A stretch of 64,000 nucleotides of DNA from Phycisphaerae bacterium. Lineage in GTDB: Bacteria > Planctomycetota > Phycisphaerae > UBA1845 > PWPN01. The first letter of the stretch is position 1. Every line of letters begins with the position of its first letter. Shown in pieces: positions 29,947 to 39,146 of the stretch. A program made the translations under genes and the position numbers. Below the pieces are notes generated by a model. The model was not told the origin of the DNA, did not search any database, and saw only the letters and a list, made by a program, of their open reading frames with translations. The DNA lies in NCBI GenBank assembly GCA_018003015.1, contig JAGNEZ010000011.1, positions 62,001-126,000 of the forward strand, in the 5' to 3' direction.

Positions 29947-31317
29947 TCACTTGCGGCGCAAGAGGGGGAAACCCCGGCGCTTCAGGTTGTCGAACAGCAC
30001 CGCGCCGAGGATGACCAGGCCGAGAACGACATTCTGGGTATAGCTCTCCACGCCGGTGAGGTTCATTCCGTTCTGAATGACCGCAATGATCAGGGCTCCG
30101 ACCAAGGTGCCGAGGATGCGGCCTTCGCCGCCGGAGAGGCTGGTTCCGCCGACCACGACGGCGGTGATGACGTAGAGTTCGTAGAGCCGTCCGTAGGTAG
30201 GCGATCCGCACCTGAGCTGGGAGGCCGTGACCACGCCGCCCAGGCCGGCCATCGCTCCGCAGACGGCGTAGACAATGAGCAGGACACGCTTCACGGGCAC
30301 GCCGGAGAACCTGGCCGCGTCACGGTTGCCGCCGATGGCGTAGATGCGCCGGCCCAGCGTCGTGCGGCTCATGAGCAAATGAGCCAGAACGTAAAGGACG
30401 AGGGCGAGGAAGACAGCGTTGGGGATTCCGAGGACACTGGCCCCGCGCCCCAGCCAGACGAAGGATGCCGGAATCTGATAAACGGCCTGGCCCTGCGGGA
30501 GCAGGTACGCGAGGCCGCTGGCGACGAGCATCATGCCCAGCGTGGCAATGAACGGAGGAACGGCGAAGACCGTGACCATGAGCCCGGAGAACAGGCCCAT
30601 CAGCCCGCACACCAGGATGCCGCCGGCCGAGCCGAGAATCATGCCCGCGACCGAAGCTTGCTCGGCACCGGCCAAGTCGCGGATCAGCAGGGCAGTCACG
30701 ACTGCAGAGAGGGCGATCAGGCTGCCGACGGAAAGATCAATGCCCCCGGTGATGATGACCAGGGTCATGCCGACGGCCAGGATGGCGATCACTGCGATCT
30801 GGTCGGCCACGTTGAGGAGGTTGTCCGCCTTGAGGAAATTGGGCCATCGGTAGCTCTGGGGCATGATCACCTCGGCGCCCGCGAGGATGGGAAAGGCGGT
30901 CCTCAAGTCGCCGAAGACCGCCCAGTTCGCCGTGACGTGGTTGCCGGCGATGATGTCCAGCCTCACGCCCTGCCTGGAGATCCGCTCGAGTTCGCGCCGA
31001 GCGTCCACGGGCTGGCCGCGAACCGTGGCTTCTACGGAGAAGCCCGCGTTACCAAGGCTCGCCTCGAGCGCATGGGTGAAGAGGACGTCTTCGGGAATAT
31101 CCCGGCCAACGATCAGTACCGAGGCCGGCTTCTGGAAACGTTGGAGGATCTGCTGGGTGAGGGCCCGGGCCCCTGCCTCGCCGACGGGATGCTGCTCGTC
31201 GAGCGTGACCCAGCTGTAGTAGCCGCACAACAACAGGAGTACCAGGACCATCCCGTAATCGGAGAAGGCTCTCGAGAACGCTGTTCGCATCTCGCTGCTG
31301 TGGTCCGTCGTAAACAT
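29947..31317 (-). CDS. Ribose-type ABC transporter permease with extra-membrane insert
   Basis: A 456-residue permease of the RbsC class. The core has VGMTLVIITGGIDLSVGSLIALSA, PPFIATLGMMLVASGLAYL, GRRIYAIGGNRDAARFSGVPV and VVVGGTSLSGGEG. Between the first membrane helix (~21-37) and the second, residues 40-158 form an extra soluble alpha/beta domain (KPASVLIVGRDIPEDVLF, RRELERISRQGV, ANWAVFGDLRTAFPIL). This is not in canonical RbsC, where the loop is under 30 residues. It may be a second sugar-handling domain. The start could also be the ATG at 31290. It follows the binding-protein gene; no ATPase gene is present. Confidence 0.88.
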   Translation of the reverse strand: MFTTDHSSEMRTAFSRAFSDYGMVLVLLLLCGYYSWVTLDEQHPVGEAGARALTQQILQRFQKPASVLIVGRDIPEDVLFTHALEASLGNAGFSVEATVRGQPVDARRELERISRQGVRLDIIAGNHVTANWAVFGDLRTAFPILAGAEVIMPQSYRWPNFLKADNLLNVADQIAVIAILAVGMTLVIITGGIDLSVGSLIALSAVVTALLIRDLAGAEQASVAGMILGSAGGILVCGLMGLFSGLMVTVFAVPPFIATLGMMLVASGLAYLLPQGQAVYQIPASFVWLGRGASVLGIPNAVFLALVLYVLAHLLMSRTTLGRRIYAIGGNRDAARFSGVPVKRVLLIVYAVCGAMAGLGGVVTASQLRCGSPTYGRLYELYVITAVVVGGTSLSGGEGRILGTLVGALIIAVIQNGMNLTGVESYTQNVVLGLVILGAVLFDNLKRRGFPLLRRK

Positions 31318-31344
31318 AAGCGCCCTGTAGGGTATCTGAATGAG

Positions 31345-31412
31345 CCTTGTCGGACAGGTTTCCAGCCGGTCACGTCTGACCGGCAAGATGCCGGTCCCAC
31401 ACCATGCCGGTT
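31345..31412. repeat. Palindromic interspersed repeat (REP-like)
   Basis: A perfect inverted repeat, ACCGGC-AAGAT-GCCGGT (31379-31395), lies in a block with further GCCGGT copies and a GTTTCCAGCCGGT stretch. On the minus strand it reads as the well-known GGCATCTTGCC core of repeats scattered through planctomycete and cyanobacterial genomes. It sits between two genes of one operon. Only one copy was noticed in this window. Confidence 0.5.
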
Positions 31413-31418
31413 CCACTC

Positions 31419-32414
31419 CTACCGGATGGCCGGATCCGCCTGGGCATCTCTCTGGCGGTAGAGGGCCGTCGGGATCAGGATTTCGGGTGGAACGGTCTCG
31501 CCGGCGAAGTGTTTCACGATGGTCTGAGCGACCTCCCGTCCAATCCGGTCAGGAAACTGGATCGGGTCGGCGTAGATCTTGCCTTCCCGGATCGCCTTCT
31601 TGCCTTCGGGTTGGCCGTCGAAGCCGATGATCTTGATCTGATCGGCCTTGCCGGCGTTCTCGAGCGCCGCCCGCACCCCCAGTGCCGAGGGGTCGTTAAC
31701 CGCGAAGATGCCAGCCAGATCCGGGTGGGCCTGCAGCAGGTCTTGGGCGACCCTGAAGCTCCGTTCCCGGGCTCCGTAGCCAGGCAGCCTGGCCACGATC
31801 TGAATGCCGCCGCCGGCCTTCTCGTTTTCCTGGGCAATTCTCTCCTCGAAGCCCTGGACCCGCATCATGGCGGACTCAACTTCGGGATGATGCACGATGG
31901 CCACCTTGCCCTTGCCGCCGATGGCTTCGATCATGGCCACGGCCGCTTCAATTCCGCCGCCGTGATTGTCGGTGGCCACGTGGGTGACCACCTTGGCCGC
32001 CGGGTCGAGGCAGGCGATGTCAGCGGTGAAGACCGGGATGCCCTCCTGGTTGGCTTCCTGGATGATCGGCCCAATGGACTTGGAATCGCATGGGGTCAGG
32101 ACGATGGCGGCGACCTTCCGCACGATGAAATCCTTGACCTGGTTGCCTTGCCGGGCCGCATCGAGTTCACCGCTCACAACGATGGCCTCGTAGCCGTGGC
32201 CGGCAGCCTCGCCGCTGAAGCTGTCGGCGAGCTCCTTGAAGAACGGGTTGGTCAGGGTGAGCACCGACAGGCCGATGGTCCCCCTGGATGCCGTGACGGG
32301 CTTGCTGGTGGCTGTTTCCGGCTGTGCCGAACCCTGATCGCCGCTCTGCTTGCACGCCGTTAGAACGTATGGAAGCAGGGCCATTCCCAGAACCAGGCTC
32401 TTTCGCGTGGTCAT
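31419..32414 (-). CDS. Sugar ABC transporter substrate-binding lipoprotein (RbsB-like)
   Basis: A 331-residue periplasmic binding protein. Lipoprotein signal LPYVLTAC (Cys21), then IGLSVLTLTNPFFKELADSF, IVLTPCDSKSIGPIIQEAN, VFTADIACLDP, HVATDNHGGG and IFAVNDPSALGVRAAL in the order of type I periplasmic-binding proteins. It should bind a monosaccharide; the Asn/Asp/Arg binding positions cannot be read with certainty. The start at 32414 has GGAGGATCGAC upstream. It is followed 101 bases later by the permease with the insert. It is second of two binding-protein genes in the cluster. Confidence 0.9.
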   Translation of the reverse strand: MTTRKSLVLGMALLPYVLTACKQSGDQGSAQPETATSKPVTASRGTIGLSVLTLTNPFFKELADSFSGEAAGHGYEAIVVSGELDAARQGNQVKDFIVRKVAAIVLTPCDSKSIGPIIQEANQEGIPVFTADIACLDPAAKVVTHVATDNHGGGIEAAVAMIEAIGGKGKVAIVHHPEVESAMMRVQGFEERIAQENEKAGGGIQIVARLPGYGARERSFRVAQDLLQAHPDLAGIFAVNDPSALGVRAALENAGKADQIKIIGFDGQPEGKKAIREGKIYADPIQFPDRIGREVAQTIVKHFAGETVPPEILIPTALYRQRDAQADPAIR

Positions 32415-32498
32415 GTCGATCCTCCGTGAGCACGGGCCTGCTGCGGCCGGCGAACGCGGCCACCTCCGCCGGTGCAGCTGATGGTAAACGTGCGCAAG

Positions 32499-34616
32499 CT
32501 ACTTTGCCAGCGGGCGGATCTCGATTTGACTAAAGGTGACGTGGATGCCTTCCGTGAAGAAGACCAGGCAGTCTCGTGCCCCGGAAACGCTTCGCCCGAC
32601 GAGCGTGTTCCGGTTATCGAGGCATGCATCCACGATGTCGTTCTTGAGGATGAGGTCGACGGCGATCGGCCGATCCAGGTCCTCCAGGGATTGAAGCGCG
32701 ATCGCCTCCTTGCCCAGGCTGACCTTTCGTTCCTGCGGCTCGATTCTCAGCGCGCAGGCCGGTTTCCCGCCGGCGCTGGGGCGGACACCGAAGCCGCCGG
32801 TCTGTCCGGGCCTGCCCCCGGCGGAAACCCGGAAGCGGACGTGGGCGTTCGCTGGCAGAGCGAGGAGCGTCGCCGTCGGGCGGCCGGACGGCCCGAGGCT
32901 CACCGAGTCCCGGCCGGCGGCAACCTCACCACTCTCAACCTCCCAGACGTTCCTCAGGAGCTTGCCGCTCGCCGGGGTCAGTTCGGGCACGAATCGTGTG
33001 CCCAGTGTCCCGTCGGAGTTCTGGAAGAGTTCCCTGAAGATGAAGTCGCCCCCCCATCCAACGTCCGAAAGCCAGGAGACGTAGATTCTTCTTCCACCTG
33101 TGAACTGTGCCGTCTTGGGCACGTAGAGGACATCCAGCCGGTTTGGCTTCGGTTCGGTCCAGGGGCCGAACGGGCTGCGGGACATCCAATACACGTGCTC
33201 CGCCAGGAGGTAGTGCCGGTTATTCCAGGCAAAGTAGTTGGGGCAATCGGTGACCCGCCCAGGCACGAGCAAGGGGTCCTTCAGCGCCCATTCCTTGAGG
33301 TCCGTTGATTCGAGGTGGGCGATGCAGCCGTCGCGTCCATCGACGAACCGGGCCGTGACCAGCATGTGAAAGCGGTGGGTGCCTGGATCGTGGAAGACCT
33401 CCGGATCGCGATAGTGCATCGGATCGTAACCGGGTTGCGGGAGGAGGATGGCTTTGGCGTCGCCCTTGTCAAAACGGACGGCGTCAGTGCTGATCGCGTG
33501 GTAGATGCTCTGCCGGTCGTCGAGCGCCCGGACGGCATAGAAGGCATGGTAGGTGCCGTCGTGAAAGAGGACCGACCCAGTGCAGATGGAGCCTTCCTCC
33601 TGCCGGGTGATGGGAAGGGCCATGGGTTGCTGTTGCCAGCGGACCAGGTCGCGGGTGGAAAGGTGAGCCCACTGATGGGCACCGAGGCCCCATTTGCTGT
33701 GGTGATGCCGCCGGTCGTAGAGATAGAAGAGGTGGAACGTGCCCTCATGGAAGAAGGGCATGCAGTCGCCCGCGTGCACATTCAAGCCGGGCGGACGCTG
33801 GTAAGCCGGGCTGATTGATGGCCGGCCGATGATCGCTGTCTGTCGCGCCGCGACGGCTTCGTTTCCTCCGGAGAGAGCGACAACCTCAGCATCGCCAAGG
33901 GCCCGGTTCCAGAGTGCGGCGTGATCCACCATGCCGCGAAACCTGCATTTGACCTGGCCGTTGATGGACTCCGCGCCGATGAGGCACGGTTCCGGATTCT
34001 CCGTCCGCAGTGAGCCGATGGGCCATTCCTCGTCCACCAGGACGCCGTCGATGGACAGGTCGAGACGGGCATCGTCGAACCGGGCGATGACATCATGCCA
34101 CGCCGTAGCTCCGATTCGCGACAGCGGCGCGCTGAGCTGCAGGGGGCGATCGTTCCAGGTGGTGCCGAGTTCGAAGCCCATGGCCGGGCCGGCTCCCAGG
34201 TCGGTGACGAAGAGGTTGTAGCTGAGACGGCTGTGGCCACCATGCTTCGAGAAAAGAGGGGTGTCGTTCTCGCCCGTAGGGTCACGATAGCGGAGCAGAA
34301 GGGTCATGGTCTTCCCGCTCAACCGCAGCTCGCCGTCGGCGCCCTGGCCTGCATTCAGCCAGCCGCCGCGGAAGAGAGCGGCTTTCCCATCGCCACCGCG
34401 GGCCAGGGATGCCGCCCGGTCCTCGCCCTCGAGGGGGACCCCGAGCTCGACATCCCCGTCGATGGTCAGAACGCTGTTTCGGCTGGACGCGTCGCTGAGG
34501 TCGTTCATATGCCAGATGGCGACCGCATCATCCATCGGGCCGACTGCCCGGAGTGATTGTGCTGCTGCGGCAAGTGCGAGAAGAAAGACGATCTTCGGAT
34601 GGTGGTTTGTACTCAC
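32499..34616 (-). CDS. Secreted GH32-like beta-propeller with LamG domain
   Basis: A 705-residue exported protein. After a signal peptide (FLLALAAAAQSLRA) comes a LamG/concanavalin-like domain (about 25-250) and a five-bladed propeller. The catalytic trio of clan GH-J is visible but modified: the nucleophile is Asp284 in HAGDCMPFFHEG, the stabiliser is Asp404 in MHYRDPEVF (RDP motif), and the acid/base is Asp457 in TDCPNYFAW where GH32 has Glu-Cys. A C-terminal beta-sandwich follows. It probably cleaves fructose- or arabinose-type glycosides in the periplasm, with altered catalysis. The start GTG 34616 has GGAG upstream, 11 bases away; a longer frame to 34703 exists. It lies between two binding-protein genes. 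Confidence 0.8.
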   Translation of the reverse strand: MSTNHHPKIVFLLALAAAAQSLRAVGPMDDAVAIWHMNDLSDASSRNSVLTIDGDVELGVPLEGEDRAASLARGGDGKAALFRGGWLNAGQGADGELRLSGKTMTLLLRYRDPTGENDTPLFSKHGGHSRLSYNLFVTDLGAGPAMGFELGTTWNDRPLQLSAPLSRIGATAWHDVIARFDDARLDLSIDGVLVDEEWPIGSLRTENPEPCLIGAESINGQVKCRFRGMVDHAALWNRALGDAEVVALSGGNEAVAARQTAIIGRPSISPAYQRPPGLNVHAGDCMPFFHEGTFHLFYLYDRRHHHSKWGLGAHQWAHLSTRDLVRWQQQPMALPITRQEEGSICTGSVLFHDGTYHAFYAVRALDDRQSIYHAISTDAVRFDKGDAKAILLPQPGYDPMHYRDPEVFHDPGTHRFHMLVTARFVDGRDGCIAHLESTDLKEWALKDPLLVPGRVTDCPNYFAWNNRHYLLAEHVYWMSRSPFGPWTEPKPNRLDVLYVPKTAQFTGGRRIYVSWLSDVGWGGDFIFRELFQNSDGTLGTRFVPELTPASGKLLRNVWEVESGEVAAGRDSVSLGPSGRPTATLLALPANAHVRFRVSAGGRPGQTGGFGVRPSAGGKPACALRIEPQERKVSLGKEAIALQSLEDLDRPIAVDLILKNDIVDACLDNRNTLVGRSVSGARDCLVFFTEGIHVTFSQIEIRPLAK

Positions 34617-34888
34617 GGGTCGATGGCTCCGGTCTGGAGAGTGCTTGCCATCGGGCGAAACACAGGTGCGGATTCGCTGCCCGGCGAGGGTATCGGGTGG
34701 CAATCACGAGGTCAATATCGCGGCACGATCGCTCCTCGATTCAGCGGCCGCGCGGTGGAGGGGCTCAGATGGCCGACGCCGACAACCAGGTGCTCCCTCG
34801 AACCACGAGTGGACGCCGGAAGCTGGAGTATCTCCCCAGAGTCGCCGATCGCAGTCCGGGCGCTCGGTGTGCCGAACGCGACGGACTC

Positions 34889-35866
34889 TCACTGACCCTG
34901 CACATCCTTGGCAGTCACCAGATCGGTGGGCACCGGTGTCTCCGGTGGCAGGGTGGCACCCTTGGCGACGGCCACGGCTGCTTCGACGCCCAGCTTGCCC
35001 ATCTTGTCGGGATGCTGCTCGATGGTGGCGTGGAGTGTGCCCGCTCGGATCGCTTCACGGGCGGCGGCGAGGTTGTCGTAGCCGGCCACGTAGACTTGGC
35101 CCGTCTTGCCGGCCGAGGCGATGGCCTGGATCGCGCCCAGGGCCATCATGTCGTTGGCGCAAAACACGCCCTTGAGCCCCGGGTTCGTATTGAGGATGCT
35201 CTCCATCTTCTTCAGGGCCGGCTCGGTTGCCCACTCGGCGGTGTCCATGGCCGCGATCGTGACCTTGCCATCGGTCGCCTTGACCGCCTGCTCGAAGCCG
35301 CGTTTGCGGTTCTCGGCATTGTCTACGCCGCGAATGCCCTCGAGCATCGCCAGCTTGCCCTCGCCGCCGATCTTGGCGATCAGGGCTTCGGTGCTCTTGC
35401 GGGCCCCCTCGGCGTTGTCCGGCCCGATGAAGGTCTCGATCTTCAGGCCCGCGTCCTTGGCCGCAGCCGCGTCAATCCGGTTGTCGAGATTGATGATCTT
35501 GATGCCGTGAGCCTGGGCGTTCAGCAGTGGGGCGATGATCGCCTTGGAGTCGGCCGGTGCGACCAGGATCACCTTCGAGCCCTTGCCGATCGCGGTCTCG
35601 ACATGAGCGGCCTGCCCGGCGGTGTCGGTTTCCTTGTCCACAGCCATGACGTCGAGCTGGACGCCGTGTTCCTTGGCCGCCTGCTCCGCGCCGGCGGCCA
35701 TCTTCTCGAAGAACGGGTTGGTGCGGGCCTTCATCAGCAGTGTCACCCGCAGGACCGATCCCGACGGCTTGGTGGTGCTCGATGACTGCCCTTCCTGCTT
35801 GCAGCCGACCAGGAACAGGGAAGTCACTGCCCAGAACGACGTCACGATGATGGCCTTGCGCATCAT
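34889..35866 (-). CDS. Sugar ABC transporter substrate-binding lipoprotein (RbsB-like)
   Basis: A 325-residue periplasmic binding protein. Lipoprotein signal SLFLVGC (Cys22), then LRVTLLMKARTNPFFEKM, VILVAPADSKAIIAPLLNA, INLDNRID, IGPDNAEGARKSTEALI, FCANDMMALGAIQAI and VYVAGYDNLAAAREAI. It is the ribose/galactose type. It is the second gene of the minus-strand cluster, 112 bases after the permease at 35979-37010. GAGGAGT precedes the ATG at 35866; the adjacent ATG at 35863 is possible. Confidence 0.92.
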   Translation of the reverse strand: MMRKAIIVTSFWAVTSLFLVGCKQEGQSSSTTKPSGSVLRVTLLMKARTNPFFEKMAAGAEQAAKEHGVQLDVMAVDKETDTAGQAAHVETAIGKGSKVILVAPADSKAIIAPLLNAQAHGIKIINLDNRIDAAAAKDAGLKIETFIGPDNAEGARKSTEALIAKIGGEGKLAMLEGIRGVDNAENRKRGFEQAVKATDGKVTIAAMDTAEWATEPALKKMESILNTNPGLKGVFCANDMMALGAIQAIASAGKTGQVYVAGYDNLAAAREAIRAGTLHATIEQHPDKMGKLGVEAAVAVAKGATLPPETPVPTDLVTAKDVQGQ

Positions 35867-35978
35867 GTCAAGTCACTCCTCGAACCGCCACGGACGGCGG
35901 CTACCCACGTGATGAATCGGTCTCACTCTCACCGCTCGCTTCCCAGTTCCCGAAAACAGCAGGCCGCAGCAGTCGGGC

Positions 35979-37010
35979 TTACATCGCCACTGCAGTCGTT
36001 CCCTGGCTACGCCGGCTGTCAATGTACGCCGCCACGACCAGAACGCAACCGACGATGATCTTCTGCGTCGACTCGTGCACGTTCGCGGTGTTCAGCCCGT
36101 TGGCCAGGACGGCCATGATCAGCGCCCCGATGAGCGTTCCGACCACCGATCCCTCTCCGCCGGCGAGCCGCGTACCGCCGAGTACGACGGCGGCGATAGC
36201 GTACAGCTCAAAGCCCTCCCCTGCCGTGTAGCTGCCGGTCGCCACCCGCGACCAGTAGATCATGCCCGCCAGCCCGGCGCAGAGTCCGCTGAAGGCAAAG
36301 CACATGATCCGCACCCGGCCGGTCCGCACGCCTGAGTATTCGCAAGCCAGCAGGTTGCCGCCTACGGCGTACACCCTCCGGCCGGCGACGGTGGTCGCCA
36401 GGAACAGGCCCCCGGCCGCGACGGCCACAATCGCCACCAGGATCGGAATCACCGAAGCCATGGTCGGTGTGCAAGCCAGGAGCTCGGTTTCTCCCCCGCT
36501 GACCCAGTAGGCCAGACCGCGAATGACCAGCAGCGTGGCCAGGGTCACGATGAAGGAGGGAATTCGCAATCTCACGGAAAGCCACCCGTTGCCCGCCCCG
36601 CAAGCCAGTCCCACCGCCAGTGAAGCAGCCAGTCCGATCGCCACCATGCCCCAGGTCGGTGGCCCGGAAGGCCTGCATGATTGAACCACGGCCACGAAGA
36701 CGACGTTGCACAGGGCCACCGCCGAGCCGACGGAGAGGTCGATCCCGCCAGTCAGAATGACGAAGGTCATACCCACCCCGAGGGTCAGGTTGATGGCTGC
36801 CTGCTTGAGGATATTGATCTGGTTGGTGTCATTGAAGACCCAGGCGTTGTCACGCTCGATCACGAGGAACTGGGGTATGCCCAGCCGCCACTTCGTGGGG
36901 TCCAGCGGCTGGCCCTGCGTGTCCAGGGCGGACAGCAGGATCATGGCTGCATAAACGCCCAACAGGGCAACAAGCAGGTGGCGGTAATGGCGGAGACCGC
37001 TGGTCATCAT
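35979..37010 (-). CDS. Ribose-type ABC transporter permease
   Basis: A 343-residue RbsC-type permease with the typical VGMTFVILTGGIDLSVGSAVAL, RIPSFIVTLATLLVIRGLAYW, GRRVYAVGGNLLACEYSGVRTG and VVLGGTRLAGGEGSVVG motifs and eight to ten hydrophobic helices. The loop after the first helix is of normal length, unlike the permease at 29947-31317. The ATG at 37010 follows AAGGAGGAGCGCGACAG. It is the first gene of the cluster. It diverges from the DUF4091 gene at 37238. Confidence 0.92.
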   Translation of the reverse strand: MMTSGLRHYRHLLVALLGVYAAMILLSALDTQGQPLDPTKWRLGIPQFLVIERDNAWVFNDTNQINILKQAAINLTLGVGMTFVILTGGIDLSVGSAVALCNVVFVAVVQSCRPSGPPTWGMVAIGLAASLAVGLACGAGNGWLSVRLRIPSFIVTLATLLVIRGLAYWVSGGETELLACTPTMASVIPILVAIVAVAAGGLFLATTVAGRRVYAVGGNLLACEYSGVRTGRVRIMCFAFSGLCAGLAGMIYWSRVATGSYTAGEGFELYAIAAVVLGGTRLAGGEGSVVGTLIGALIMAVLANGLNTANVHESTQKIIVGCVLVVAAYIDSRRSQGTTAVAM

Positions 37011-37237
37011 CTGTCGCGCTCCTCCTTGGCGGATAGCATAACTCCCGAGGTGCATACCGCAATGTCGGGGTTTGCCTGGCGGCTTGCGGCCGCGTAGCAT
37101 GTCGGCGGCAAGGAGCCTATCCCCCTCGGCCCGACACCCAGGTGTCCCGCATCGGTCCTTGCTGGCGAGACGCCCGTGCCACACTTATGGGGACACGTTC
37201 TATGTGCTGTTCAAATGCCCTATCGAGAGGTGACGTC

Positions 37238-38929
37238 ATGCCAGGCCGGTTGTACCTTACCCGAGTCGCCCTTGTGGTCATGGGTTTCGTTTCCGGTGCC
37301 GCTCTGGCCGAGCCACCCAAGCTGGAGGTCTGGCCGGTGGACCCGCTGGTGAAGGTGTTTCGCGACGGGCGTCCGCTTCAGCCCGGCGAAGCCACGACGG
37401 AGGTCGCCCGGGGCGAATACGCCAGCCTCCAGGTCGTGGCCCGCTGCGAGAAGGCCCTCCAAGGCTTGCGTGCGATGCTCGATCCGCTCACCCCGGAGGG
37501 TGGCAAGGGCGGCTCATTGGCAATCGGCTCGATTCGTTTCGTCGGCTACGTGCCCGTGGACCGGCCGATGCAGACACCCTCCAAAGACCAGCTGCGCAAG
37601 CCGCCGGCCGACTACCCGGATCCGCTTCTCGAGCGGGCGGAAATCGACGTCGAGGCAGGCCAGGCCCAACCCATCTGGTTGACGATCCCGGTCAAGATGG
37701 ATACGGAGCCGGGGCTCTATCGGGGTACGCTCAGAATCACGGCATCCGCAGACGGGCAGAGCGCGTCCGCGAGCGCGCCGGTGGCGGTGATGGTGCACAA
37801 GGCGACGGTCGGGCGTTCGCGGTTGTGGGTGACGAACTGGTTCCAGATGACCTCGGCGCACATGAAGAGCAAGCCCGGGACCGATACGCCGGCCTATTGG
37901 GAATTGCTGCGCCGCTATGCCCGCAACATGGCCGCTCATCGTCAGAACGCGGCCCTGATCGCCCCGTTGTCATCGGCGGCCTACAAGGTCGGCGCGGATG
38001 GGAAGCTCGAGGCCGACTTCACCCCATTCGATCGTTGGGTGGAGATCTTCATCCAGGAGGGCGTGATCGGCCGGATCGAGGGCGGGCACATCGGCGGTCG
38101 GGTCGGCGGATGGGATTCACAGTTCGTCGTCCAGATCCGGCAGGTGAAGGACGGCAAGGTGACGTCCGCCTCGGTCGATCCCAAGAGTCCGGAGGCCGAG
38201 ACGTTCTACGCATGGTACTTCCCGACCTTGCTCAAGCACCTGGAGGAGAAGGGCTGGCTGGACCGGTACGTTCAGCATCTGGCCGACGAGCCCATTCCCG
38301 GCAACATCGAGAGCTACCGCGCCATGGCCGCCCTCGTTCGCAAGCATGCCCCCAGGCTCAAGACCATCGAAGCCTGCCACACCAAGGACCTCGTGGGAGC
38401 GATCGACATCTGGGTTCCCCAGCTCAACTTCTATCACCAGGACTACAAGCACTACACCCAGCGGCAGAAGGCCGGCGATGAGGTCTGGTTCTACACCTGC
38501 GTCTTCCCGCAAGGCGAATACGCCAACCGGTTCATCGAGCAGCCGCTGATCAAGACCCGACTGCTGCACTGGATCAACTACCGCTATGGCGCGACGGGAT
38601 ACCTGCACTGGGGCTACAACTGGTGGACGGATCAGGATCCGTTCAAGATGACGACTCGTCCCCACGGCGGACCGGAGTACTTGCCGGCGGGCGACGCCTG
38701 GATCGTCTATCCGGGAGCCGACGGCCCGCTGGACTCCCTCCGCTTCGAGGCCATGCGCGACGGCATCGCCGACCACGAGTTGCTCAGCATGCTGGGTGAG
38801 CGCGACGCCGGAGCGGCGGAGAAGCTGGTCGGTACGCACGTCCTGGCCTTCGATCGCTACGATTGTGACGCGGCCACCTTCCGGGCCACGAGGCACGCGT
38901 TGCTCGAGCAGCTCGACCAGGCCCGCTGA
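37238..38929 (+). CDS. Secreted DUF4091 / GH123-like protein
   Basis: A 563-residue exported protein. The signal peptide ends near FVSGAALAE. An N-terminal Ig-like domain (LEVWPVDPLVKVFRDGR ... PVAVMVHKATV, about 30-200) is followed by a DUF4091 catalytic barrel with WFQMTSAHMKS, the acidic pair Asp350-Glu351 in HLADEPIPGN and WGYNWWTDQDPF. The Asp-Glu pair matches the substrate-assisted site of GH123 beta-N-acetylgalactosaminidases. A glycan-cleaving role is likely but unproven. The start at 37238 has GAGAGG upstream. It is divergent from the sugar ABC cluster and may share its regulation. Confidence 0.85.
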   Translation: MPGRLYLTRVALVVMGFVSGAALAEPPKLEVWPVDPLVKVFRDGRPLQPGEATTEVARGEYASLQVVARCEKALQGLRAMLDPLTPEGGKGGSLAIGSIRFVGYVPVDRPMQTPSKDQLRKPPADYPDPLLERAEIDVEAGQAQPIWLTIPVKMDTEPGLYRGTLRITASADGQSASASAPVAVMVHKATVGRSRLWVTNWFQMTSAHMKSKPGTDTPAYWELLRRYARNMAAHRQNAALIAPLSSAAYKVGADGKLEADFTPFDRWVEIFIQEGVIGRIEGGHIGGRVGGWDSQFVVQIRQVKDGKVTSASVDPKSPEAETFYAWYFPTLLKHLEEKGWLDRYVQHLADEPIPGNIESYRAMAALVRKHAPRLKTIEACHTKDLVGAIDIWVPQLNFYHQDYKHYTQRQKAGDEVWFYTCVFPQGEYANRFIEQPLIKTRLLHWINYRYGATGYLHWGYNWWTDQDPFKMTTRPHGGPEYLPAGDAWIVYPGADGPLDSLRFEAMRDGIADHELLSMLGERDAGAAEKLVGTHVLAFDRYDCDAATFRATRHALLEQLDQAR

Positions 38930-38936
38930 CAAGGCC

Positions 38937-39110
38937 CTACTTGAACACGAATCACACTTCCGCGTCAACCATCCGTGGAACCTCGACGTCGTTCAGGAAC
39001 GCCGAGCCTCCCTCGAAGTGGTGGGAGTCGAGCAGATTGCGGACGCCCACCGCAATCGAGGCCTGCTTCTTTCAGAATTCACACTCGCTGCCGCCGATCG
39101 TCTGGCACTC
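38937..39110 (-). pseudogene. Decayed duplicate of the TonB-receptor 3' end
   Basis: On the minus strand, starting 38 bases after the receptor stop, the sequence repeats the last ~45 codons of the receptor. It can be read as GVRNLLDSHHFEGGSAFLNDV (intact copy GVRNLLDPDHPEGSTAFSNH), VPRMVDAEV and FVFK, with a stop at the Trp codon (TGA for TGG) and another TGA near the end. The same terminal FK-stop is kept at 38937. It looks like a tandem partial duplication that has decayed. Confidence 0.75.
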
Positions 39111-39146
39111 TCTCTCGGCACAAGGCTCGGTCGTGGGGCATCCCTT

